Source: Cunninghamia lanceolata (taxonomy: Eukaryota; Streptophyta; Pinopsida; Cupressales; Cupressaceae). Taken from it: a stretch of DNA of 64,000 bases. The DNA lies in the NCBI GenBank assembly GCA_027924645.1, contig BSBN01000445.1, forward strand, positions 6,741,001-6,805,000, given 5' to 3'. Below, one piece after another: positions 24,088 through 33,103 of this stretch. Under the pieces are notes generated by a model. It had not been told where the DNA came from. It made no database searches and worked only from the letters and a program-made list of their open reading frames with translations. Each line of letters starts with the position of its first letter. Within the stretch, counting starts at the first letter, position 1. The position numbers and the translations under genes are program-made.

Positions 24088-25073
24088 TTCAAACAATCTA
24101 TGCTGAAAAATCATCAGCAGTAGAAGATATTCATATATACATAATACACAATGTTCCAAAATGACTGTGTTGCATATTTTATTTGAAGAAGAAGTTTGAA
24201 GTTCTCTAATTCAGTATTTCTACTTTGGTATCAGTTATTTGTTGAAATTATTCAATTGTGTGGCTGTCTCCATTTCTGCATTTCCCTGTTATTCAGATTA
24301 AGATATCAAGTATATATTTAATCTGTCAATACACATTTGCTGTATCTATGTGATTAATTCGGTTGGTGTCCATCATAAGGAATTAAACCCTTCTGATTTA
24401 TTCACAGTAGCCTGGAAGTAGTAAGTTGGAATTACTAAGTAGAGCCATATAATTAGGATTGACACACTGTCTCCAGTAAAATATTATCTGTTAATCTTGT
24501 CTATTCATTTCATTTGGTTCCTTCAAGTAAGGATTAAAGTACCTTCTGGTGAATTATAAGATATCTGATTTTATTTGGTTGGATTATCAAGAAGAGTCTG
24601 TCAGTCATTTACTTGCACGTTTATACAAGCTATAAACCAGAACTGTGCCAAATATCTAGAATTATTACCATTAAGAAACTACTGTTCTTAGTCCTTCAAA
24701 TTGACTCTGTTACCCAACAAGGCACTAGTCTCATTCAACTCATTAATTAAAACCTTTTTACCTTGATATTGCTTATACAATTTCTGCCAATCACTTATTA
24801 AACATTATACATAGAATTAATTAGTCAGCTTTGTCATCTATCCTACATCCCATGCCATTGTAGATAGACCTAGTTAGTCCATTCATCCACACTCAGACTG
24901 CTTTTAATACTTCAAGGTTCACCCACCTAGGTGTAGCAGGACCTAAAGTGTAGGAAATCATCAAACCTTGAAGGTTGATTTCGTCAAGTTAGTTCAAAAA
25001 CGTTGCAAATCCAAACATAGAGCCTGGCATCCTCTTAGGATTAGCAACTTGTATTTTTTGAGACCTAACAAAT

Positions 25074-25091
25074 TGGCGACTCTACTGGGGA
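25074..25091 (+). other. Primer binding site of D (tRNA-Arg type)
   Basis: TGGCGACTCTACTGGGGA starts three bases after the LTR. From memory it complements the 3' end of plant tRNA-Arg(ACG) with one mismatch, which is the primer type described for Ogre/Tat elements. The tRNA assignment should be confirmed against a tRNA set. Confidence 0.75.
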
Positions 25092-25152
25092 ATTAGTAAA
25101 AAGACCTTAGAAATTAATCCTTTCTTTCATAGAGTCATTTAAAATTTCTTTT

Positions 25153-25227
25153 TGGTAACTCTGCTGGTGACAAGAACCTTACAGATAAAAATATAAACTT
25201 TTCCTATTCAATAGGTGGCGACTCTAG
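25153..25227 (+). repeat. Two extra primer-binding-site-like repeats
   Basis: TGGTAACTCTGCTGGTGA at 25,153-25,170 matches the primer binding site at 14 of 18 positions. TGGCGACTCTA at 25,216-25,226 matches the first 11 bases exactly. Both are in the same orientation, in the 182-bp leader between LTR and gag. Confidence 0.6.
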
Positions 25228-25252
25228 TTACAATTATAACAAAAAATTTCAA

Positions 25253-27010
25253 ATGGATGGTAGGAGATCCAAGATGGAAGGTAAAAATTTGCAGTCATCT
25301 CCACCCCTCAGAAACATTTCCAAAAGAAATGTGAATTTAAAGCATTCCCATCAAGATAATAATCTGGATATCCAAGAGAATGATTCAGAACAAAATATTT
25401 CAATTCACAATAAATTCACACCTCTACATGATTCAAATGAGAACCTTAGTGGAGCAACTGATGATATTTTGGCAAGGTACAGACCCACCCCTCAAGAACA
25501 GCGTGATCATGATGCAAAGGTCATGAGGGATATTGATAGAAACCAAGCCGAACATGATTTCAAAATGTCATTATACCAGGGAGAAGAGATAGGATATGAA
25601 TTTTCAAATCAGGGAATGAATGACAATCCAGAACATCAGGAAATAAATAATCAAGACATGAGTGATGAGCAACAGGAAATACTCATGCTCAGGAAAGAAC
25701 TTGAAAGGTACAAGATACAAGAGGAGAAGGAGTTGTTGCAGCAAGAAATTCAACAGAGGAGAAATAAAGCCAAAACAGCTCCCCCTAAATATGTACCCCC
25801 GCATAGAGGGAATATTCCAAGAAATACACAACAAAATACAAGTAGTGCTCAAAACTCACATGCTTTTGGAAGTCATCAGAACACTATTCCCCAAAACCCT
25901 AGACCACCTCCCATACGTAATGCATCCCAACATATGGCAAATAATTACCCACCCCCTGGTCAACAATATTATAGGCCACAAAATCAACACATAAATCCCC
26001 ATATGAACCAATATCAACAATATGCATATCATCAGCCACCAAGTGGATATAATTACTATCCCAATCCACCACATCTCAATTTCCCTCCCCAAAACCTTGC
26101 TAATATATGCAGTCAATTTGATTTGACTGGATATCAGTTATATCCATATCCTATGGATAGTACTTGGAGAAACATGGTTCCCAAGTTTACTGGAAACAAT
26201 GCAGTATCTGCAGAAGATCATATCAGAAGTTTTAATGCTTTTGTACAGGATATAGGTATGGATTGGGAAGACATTAGAATGAGGTTATTTATGATGTCCC
26301 TCACTGAAGATGCCAGAGATTGGTTTAATAGCTTGCCCGATGATTCAATCAATTCAATAACTGATTTCCATAACCAGTTTAAGGATCAGTATGGTAACCA
26401 ATACGCTCCTGAGTTTGCACTACATGAACTAATAAGTATACAGAAGTATCAAAATGAATCAGTATTTGATTTCAACCTGAAGTTTTCCAAGTTACATAAT
26501 AAGGTACCACATGGAGCCAAGTTATCTGACCAGGTAGCACTGAGTATCTATATGAAAGCATTTGACCCCAAAACAGGATATGAACTCAGAAACCGGTGTC
26601 CTGCAACGTTGGCTGAAGCACAGAAAATAGCCATAACTATTGAAAATAATAGGAAGGCTGCAGGAATGGTCAGTAAAAGGGAAAATCATAGAAATATTCA
26701 GAATCCAAATGCTCAACAGATTAAACCAGAGGGTCAGCATAGGCATGATAGACCTAGGTTACATGATATGCCTTACAATACAAATTGGAAGGATGGAAGA
26801 CCTATTGACAACAACAGAAAGCAGCCATATGGAAAGGATACTCCTGATCCCTTGAAGAGAAATATGGCACATATGGCAGAAAATAAACCTTGGTGTTCTG
26901 TATGTAACTTGCCACATTCACCTGAATACTGTGAGGTAGCTAAATCAATACAGCAAGAGGAGATGCTATACAGCTACAATAGGGATGATCACACCATCAA
27001 TATGATGTAG
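25253..27010 (+). CDS. gag: D gag polyprotein (585 aa)
   Basis: This is the structural capsid/nucleocapsid protein that packages element RNA in cytoplasmic particles. Residues 1-180 are hydrophilic with a Glu/Gln/Lys-rich helical stretch (about 138-172). Residues 185-285 are Pro/Gln/Asn/Tyr-rich and disordered. Residues about 300-470 form the retrotransposon capsid domain (KFTGN, a DW-FNSLPDDSI segment, MKAFDP). One nucleocapsid knuckle lies at Cys548, Cys551, His555 and Cys560, a C-x2-C-x3-H-x4-C variant with one residue fewer than usual before His. The frame ends at UAG 27,008-27,010. The next 30 codons are open in the same frame and lead into pol, so gag and pol form one frame with a single stop. 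The start is the first ATG after the primer binding site leader. Confidence 0.93.
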   Translation: MDGRRSKMEGKNLQSSPPLRNISKRNVNLKHSHQDNNLDIQENDSEQNISIHNKFTPLHDSNENLSGATDDILARYRPTPQEQRDHDAKVMRDIDRNQAEHDFKMSLYQGEEIGYEFSNQGMNDNPEHQEINNQDMSDEQQEILMLRKELERYKIQEEKELLQQEIQQRRNKAKTAPPKYVPPHRGNIPRNTQQNTSSAQNSHAFGSHQNTIPQNPRPPPIRNASQHMANNYPPPGQQYYRPQNQHINPHMNQYQQYAYHQPPSGYNYYPNPPHLNFPPQNLANICSQFDLTGYQLYPYPMDSTWRNMVPKFTGNNAVSAEDHIRSFNAFVQDIGMDWEDIRMRLFMMSLTEDARDWFNSLPDDSINSITDFHNQFKDQYGNQYAPEFALHELISIQKYQNESVFDFNLKFSKLHNKVPHGAKLSDQVALSIYMKAFDPKTGYELRNRCPATLAEAQKIAITIENNRKAAGMVSKRENHRNIQNPNAQQIKPEGQHRHDRPRLHDMPYNTNWKDGRPIDNNRKQPYGKDTPDPLKRNMAHMAENKPWCSVCNLPHSPEYCEVAKSIQQEEMLYSYNRDDHTINMM

Positions 27011-27100
27011 GATACACCATGTGTAGTAACAGAAGATTATTCTTCTTCAGAAGAAGAAGGATATGAGTATGATGTAGGGAACCAAAAGTATCATATTAAC

Positions 27101-30100
27101 ATGGGGGAACAGCAGGTATTCTCAGACCAAGAAGATAGTTGTAACAACAAGTCATGTGGTCAATGGAGAAGGCCTACTGAGGATGAAAGAGAAGCTCTCA
27201 CAGTGGCTGCAGTGGCTCAAGCTCGAAACACTTATAACTTAAGGAATAGAACAACAAATGTTGAGCAAGGAACTCCTGGGAGTGTATTCATAAAAGACCA
27301 GAATAACAAAGGGAATAATACAAAATCATCACCTAAAGAACCAGAAAAAGGGGATAAAAATAAAACGAAAGAAAATCTAGAAAAGGAGAACACAAAAACA
27401 GAAAAGAATGACCAGATCATAACCCCTTCTTTTGACATTGCACAGGCAGTGTCTCAGGTGAAGATATCAGTCCCACTCCTAGAGATGATGAAAATAGATA
27501 AATATAGGAGTACAGTTGTCAAGATGATTTCTGATACACCTAATCCAAAACATAAAGGGTTTGAAAAAACAACAAATAATGTGCATCAGGAAAATTTTAA
27601 GATGCCTGAGGTTTACCTTGGTGACACACTTACAAAAAATCCCTCACAGGTAGATCCATTCTATACTACACTAGTAATCAAGAACAGAATAGTCAGGAAT
27701 TGTATGATTGATTCAGGTGCTGCTATGAATATCATGCCTATAGCAGTGATGAAAGAATTAGGGATGTGGGTTGATACTACGTATGGCCAATGTTATGCAA
27801 TGGATAACAGATCTATTCCAGTAGTTGGTATTATGAAAGATGTAGAGATAAAACTTGCTTCACATCCTGAAGCAACATATAACATTGACATCACTGTGGT
27901 TGATATCCCACCGTATTATGGAATGCTGTTATCAAGGCAGTGGGCTGCAATGGCAGGAGGCAATGTTCAATTAGATCTATCATATGCCACCATACCAGTA
28001 GGTGACAAGGAAATTAAGTTGTGCAGAGAACCAAGGTATGACAATATTATAGAAAGAATGGACCGGCATCAGGTGAATTTCTTTTGTGATACAGATTTAG
28101 GAGTTTTCAAAGTTGGAGAAACTACCCCAGAATTGCATAACACTGACCCAATACACACAGAATCTATGAAAAGAGAGAATGATTTGTGGAAAATGTATTT
28201 CGATGGTGCATGCAGCAAGATAGGAAATGGGGCCGGAGTAGTTCTTATCTCACCAGGAGGTAAAACATTCAAATACTCTTTCTTATTGACATTCGAATGC
28301 ACCAATAACGTAGCTGAGTATGAAGCCCTGCTCATTGGCCTAAACATAGCCACCAAATACAAAATAAAAAAGTTGGCTGTCTATGGTGATTCTGAATTGG
28401 TCATCTCCCAAGTAAGAGAAAAATATTTATCTAAGAATAAAAGATTAAGACAGTACAGAAATGCAGTTTGGGATAGTGTTGAATTATTTGATGCTTTCTC
28501 AATCAGCTGGGTTGATAGGTCTAAAAACATCATGGCAGACTTTTTAGCAAACATTGCATTAAAAAGAGATGATGTAACATTAGGAGGGATCACAGAAGTA
28601 GAATTTAAAACTAGACCTACCATCCCTGATAATATACAGAACTGGCAAGTGTTTGATAGCGATGCTAATATAATCAAGTTCTTACATTGTGCTGATTTTT
28701 ATGAAAATCAAGAAATTGATTTTAGTGCATTTGTGGAGGAACACGATGGGAAAGAAACCTTTTTTGGCCAAGAAGTGGTTCAGCTGAAGACAAATAAGAT
28801 ACCCAAAGGGCTTATTGCATTAGAAAAAGCATTTGATGGGCATGATAGATACAAGAAGAAAGAAACACCAGTGATACCTGAGAACCTTGAGGAAGTGAAC
28901 TTGGGGACTCAGACAACCCCAAAAAATGTATATATTGGGAGGAATCTTGACCAGAAGATCAGGAGTAGAATCATCAATTTACTTAGGAAGTACAGGCATG
29001 TGTTTGCTTGGTCATATGATGACTTAAAAGCATATAGAGAGGATTTATTTCAACACGAGATACCACTCAAGCCAGATGCAAAACCATTCAGACAGAAACA
29101 AAGGCCGATTAATCCTACATTGGCTCCAAAAATGCTGGAGGAACTTACAAAGTTAAGGGATGGAGCTATAATCAAACCTATTAGACATTCTTCCTGGGTC
29201 TCAAACTTAGTACCTGTCAGGAAAAAGAATGGTGATATTAGACTATGTGTGGATTTCAGAAACCTGAATAAATCTTCTCTCAAAGATAATTATCCTCTTC
29301 CCAATATGGAGGCGATATTACAAAAAGTTACTGGATGTGAATTACTATCCATGATGGATGGTTTCTCTAGCTACAATCAGGTAAAGGTTAAGGAGTCTGA
29401 ACAATTTAAGATGGCATTCACCACTCCGTGGGGAACATATGTATACTTGAGGATGCCATTTGGATTAACTAATGCTGGGGCAACATTTCAAAGAGCGATG
29501 GATGTAGCTTTTGCTGAATTGATCAATAAGATTATGATAGTATATCAAGACGACTTAACAGCATATTCAAAAAGGGCCGAAGATCATTGCACACATCTAG
29601 AACAGATATTTGTCAAAGCCCTAGAATATGGAATATCATTGAATCCTAAAAAATGCCATTTTGCAGTAACAGAAGGAAAATTGCTTGGCCATATAGTCTC
29701 GAGGGAAGGAGTTAAAATAGATCTTGAAAGGGTGAAAGCAATTGATCAGGTCCCTATTCCAAAAAATGTAAAAGCTATACAATCATTTTTTGGTCAGATA
29801 AATTTCGTCAGAAGATTTATACCAAATTTCGCAGAGATTGTTTGTCCTATATCAAGAATGCTGAAGAAGAACTCAGATATGAAATGGACAACAGAAGCAA
29901 TGGAAGCATTTGGTAACATTAAGGAGGCCATCAAACAAGCTCCAGTCTTAATATCCCCTGACTTCGGTAAACCTTTCCAACTTTTTTCATTTGCTTCCTA
30001 TCATACAGTGGCAGCAGTGTTGTTACAGAAAAACAATGATGGATATGAACAGCCAATCTCTTTCTTTAGCAAGTCCCTTCAGAATGCAGAGTTGAAGTAT

Positions 30101-31657
30101 GACATTATTGAGAAACAGGCATATGCATTGGTAAAAGCAGTAAAAAACTTTAGACCATATTTGGTGGGGGCTAAAATCATAGCATATGTTCCTAATGCTG
30201 CAGTGAAGGATGTACTGATCCAAACCGAGGTCACCGGTAGGAGATGTAGGTGGATCAATAGGATTCAGGAATTCAACATTGAAATCCAAATCACTAAATT
30301 AGTAAGAGGACAGGGTCTTGCCAAATTGATGGCTGAAAGTAATCTAGAAGCTTCCCAGATATGTAATGTTGATGCAAGTACCAGTATTGAACGCACTCCA
30401 TGGTATACTGATATAGTATATTATCTAAAACATATGAAATGTCCTGAAGGATATGATGATAACAAAAGAAGGACACTCAAACTACAAGCTTCAAAATATG
30501 TACTCATTGGTGGGGATCTCTATTGGAAAAATAGAGATGGGGTTCTACTATTATGTTTGGATGAATATCAATCAAAACATATTATGAAGGAGTTGCATGA
30601 AGGCATGTGCGGAGGACACTTTTCAGCAAAAACCACAGCCCACAAGATCCTGAGGGCAGGGTACTATTGGCCTAAAGTCTTTAACGATTCATACCAGTAC
30701 ACTAGAAAGTGTGAAGCATGCCAAAAGTTCTCAGGGAAATTAAAGTATCAGGGAGCACTACCCTTAAAACCTATGCAAGTTGAGGCTCCATTTTATCAGT
30801 GGGGTATTAATTTTATAGGTGAAATTTCAGAGAAATCGAGTGGGGGGCACCAATGGATTTTAGTGGCTACTGATTACTTTACAAAATGGGTAGAAGCAAT
30901 CCCAACCAAACAGGCTACAAGTAAAGTTGTGATTAATTTTCTAATGGATAACATTATATGCAGATTTGGTACTCCTGTAAGATTGATTACAGATAATGGG
31001 ATGTGTTTTAGATCCGATGAATTCAAAGGTTTTTGCAATACACATGGTATCACTGTTTCTTATGCTGCTCCATACCATCCACAGGCCAATGGACAAGCTG
31101 AATCAAGTAATAAGAGCCTGTTGAAAATCATAAAAAGAATGTTGGATAGAAATAAGAAGGCTTGGGATTCAAAATTAAGAATGGCAGTGTGGGCTGACAG
31201 GATTACTATAAAAAGGGCAATTGGGAGATCCCCTTATGAATTGGTATATGGAACACAAGCAAGATTACCATTGGAAAATCTTATACCAATATACAAATTT
31301 ATCCTCCAGGAAGACTTGAACATCCCTGAACCAATGGAGGAAAGGTTGGAACAATTGGCAGAGCTTGATGAAACAAGAAGATTAGCTCAGAAACAGAATA
31401 TTAAATTACAATCACAAGTAAAGTATCTCTTTGACAAGAAGGCCAAAGAAAGAAAGTTTGAAATAAATGATCTGGTACTAATGTGGAATGCAAGATGCCA
31501 GGATAAAGGAAAACATGGAAAATTTGAAGCCCTGTGGTTAGGTCCTTTTGTTATCACTGGCAAGGGAGGTGATGATTCTTACTATGTACAGAATATGTCA
31601 GGAGAGGAGCAGGAATTGCCTGTACATGGGCAATACTTGAAGCAGTTCTTTTCATAA
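27101..31657 (+). CDS. pol: D pol polyprotein: PR - aRNase H - RT - RNase H - integrase
   Basis: 1,518 residues from the ATG at 27,101, in the same frame as gag. Domains: aspartic protease with DSG at 204-206; archaeal-type RNase H at about 361-490 with Asp368, Glu406, Asp430 and Asp480 all present; reverse transcriptase at about 650-840 with Asp753 (motif A) and YQDD at 815-818; the usual Ty3/gypsy RNase H at about 950-1,085, in which the first catalytic Asp is Phe964 and the Asp of the TDH motif is Pro1031 (Glu1004 is kept); integrase with zinc-binding His1166, His1173, Cys1204 and Cys1207, catalytic Asp1258, Asp1298 and Glu1334 (35-residue spacing) and a GPF motif at 1,481-1,483. No chromodomain is seen. 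Protease, active RNase H, RT and integrase all look functional. Translation would need UAG readthrough from gag or separate initiation at this ATG. Confidence 0.93.
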   Translation: MGEQQVFSDQEDSCNNKSCGQWRRPTEDEREALTVAAVAQARNTYNLRNRTTNVEQGTPGSVFIKDQNNKGNNTKSSPKEPEKGDKNKTKENLEKENTKTEKNDQIITPSFDIAQAVSQVKISVPLLEMMKIDKYRSTVVKMISDTPNPKHKGFEKTTNNVHQENFKMPEVYLGDTLTKNPSQVDPFYTTLVIKNRIVRNCMIDSGAAMNIMPIAVMKELGMWVDTTYGQCYAMDNRSIPVVGIMKDVEIKLASHPEATYNIDITVVDIPPYYGMLLSRQWAAMAGGNVQLDLSYATIPVGDKEIKLCREPRYDNIIERMDRHQVNFFCDTDLGVFKVGETTPELHNTDPIHTESMKRENDLWKMYFDGACSKIGNGAGVVLISPGGKTFKYSFLLTFECTNNVAEYEALLIGLNIATKYKIKKLAVYGDSELVISQVREKYLSKNKRLRQYRNAVWDSVELFDAFSISWVDRSKNIMADFLANIALKRDDVTLGGITEVEFKTRPTIPDNIQNWQVFDSDANIIKFLHCADFYENQEIDFSAFVEEHDGKETFFGQEVVQLKTNKIPKGLIALEKAFDGHDRYKKKETPVIPENLEEVNLGTQTTPKNVYIGRNLDQKIRSRIINLLRKYRHVFAWSYDDLKAYREDLFQHEIPLKPDAKPFRQKQRPINPTLAPKMLEELTKLRDGAIIKPIRHSSWVSNLVPVRKKNGDIRLCVDFRNLNKSSLKDNYPLPNMEAILQKVTGCELLSMMDGFSSYNQVKVKESEQFKMAFTTPWGTYVYLRMPFGLTNAGATFQRAMDVAFAELINKIMIVYQDDLTAYSKRAEDHCTHLEQIFVKALEYGISLNPKKCHFAVTEGKLLGHIVSREGVKIDLERVKAIDQVPIPKNVKAIQSFFGQINFVRRFIPNFAEIVCPISRMLKKNSDMKWTTEAMEAFGNIKEAIKQAPVLISPDFGKPFQLFSFASYHTVAAVLLQKNNDGYEQPISFFSKSLQNAELKYDIIEKQAYALVKAVKNFRPYLVGAKIIAYVPNAAVKDVLIQTEVTGRRCRWINRIQEFNIEIQITKLVRGQGLAKLMAESNLEASQICNVDASTSIERTPWYTDIVYYLKHMKCPEGYDDNKRRTLKLQASKYVLIGGDLYWKNRDGVLLLCLDEYQSKHIMKELHEGMCGGHFSAKTTAHKILRAGYYWPKVFNDSYQYTRKCEACQKFSGKLKYQGALPLKPMQVEAPFYQWGINFIGEISEKSSGGHQWILVATDYFTKWVEAIPTKQATSKVVINFLMDNIICRFGTPVRLITDNGMCFRSDEFKGFCNTHGITVSYAAPYHPQANGQAESSNKSLLKIIKRMLDRNKKAWDSKLRMAVWADRITIKRAIGRSPYELVYGTQARLPLENLIPIYKFILQEDLNIPEPMEERLEQLAELDETRRLAQKQNIKLQSQVKYLFDKKAKERKFEINDLVLMWNARCQDKGKHGKFEALWLGPFVITGKGGDDSYYVQNMSGEEQELPVHGQYLKQFFS

Positions 31658-31893
31658 ACATGTACAAAGAGAATTGAGTGTTGCCAGTGCATGGACATCA
31701 TTCAACTAATTCTCAAAATATTTTATTCCATGCACAGTAGTCTAGGAATCATTCCCGCTCCCCATCATTTGTTCTTTTCCTTTTCCCAGTTTCATAAAAC
31801 CTCACCCCAAATAATAAAATATATGGTCTACTTCCCCAGGAGATCTGGATCCTTGTTATACTCACAGGGAGTATACATCCCAGACAGAGCCAC
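31658..31893 (+). other. Pol-to-LTR spacer of D
   Basis: 236 bp without a gene. The 30 bases before the 3' LTR contain no run of purines, so no ordinary polypurine tract can be assigned. A pyrimidine-rich run lies near 31,770-31,790. Confidence 0.6.
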
Positions 31894-33103
31894 TGTTAGC
31901 ACAGTAAAAAATTTGAAATTTTTACTATCTCCTTACCCCATCATAGTGGAATAAAACCTGAAGAATATCCCAAAAAGACCATAATAATAAAAATTTCTCA
32001 CAATGTGTATATGGAGGAGCAGCGCCCAATTTCATCAAAATCAATCCATCGGCAAGAGGTTGTGTTGCTTACACCGATACATCGGCGTGAAAATAGAGAT
32101 CAGGAGAATAATTATGGGAGTCACCGATAGAGTGAGTAATGCCGATGACATTACATCGGCAAGAAAGGCAAGTGGTCATGCCGATCGGTATGACAAATAT
32201 CTATCAGATGATCTTTTAGAAGTTGCCCCGACGGTATATGTCATACCGATGAAGCACTTTCAGCAAAAGTTGCACCGAACAGCATGCGGGGGTAACAAAA
32301 CAAATAGCTATCGGTGAGAGGTAAGCTATCGGGATAAAAAACAAGTAAGCCTCCGATGATTAAGAGTCTTAGTGATAAGAAAGCCATCGGCGAGACTCAT
32401 AGCGATACACCTCTATCGAGATAACTTGACATATCGGAACAAAAGAACCAGGTCTTGCCGATTCATAAGTCACGGCGATCAAAAGGTGTCGGTGACACTT
32501 TGCCCGATGAAGGATTTGAAAAGGGGCATCGGGGAGATGATTTAGATCGGGATGTCTTGAGAAAGCTATCCCGATGGTGAATGTCATTCCGACAAAGATA
32601 AAAGTTCATACATGAAGGTAACTATCGGAGAGAAAATAAAGATCGGGAGAACATAATTTTATTATCCCGATAGTCTCAATCTTCCCGATAAGCAAATCAT
32701 ATCGGTGGGACTCGCTATATCGTAGAGAGATCTAAAACCCTTGGCGATGAAGGAAGTCATGCCGATGGTCTCGCGTCGGGAATACAATTGAGGGGTCACG
32801 CCGATTGACTGTTTGCGCCATAAAAAAATGATGAGGTCGCCCAGACATTTCAAAATCACGCCGATAAAGAAGAGTTATGGCGATGTGACACTTCATAGCG
32901 ATGAACATTGAATTGATCAGATAATTAATGCAAACGGCTACGAAATTCATACAATCATTATAATTGCAAAAAATCATCCGAGAGCAAAATACAGAGGAAT
33001 TCTCAGGGCAAAAGCAAAGGCTTCCAATTCCAGCCATCGAACGACAGGTACACACACAAACCACTATATTGCCTATATTTGAATTTCCTGCTGAATTTTT
33101 AAA

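Larger units (their letters stand above)
19797..25070 (+). repeat. D 5' LTR (5,274 bp)
   Basis: Parts in order are a 150-bp AT-rich start, a tract dense in CGAT-type motifs (about 19,945-20,810), the 996-codon frame (21,007-23,997), a TATATAAG box (24,080-24,087) and about 980 bp of AT-rich DNA to the CCTAACA terminus. If the TATA box sets the start site, U3 is about 4.3 kb and contains the frame, and R plus U5 is about 0.95 kb. Confidence 0.95.
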
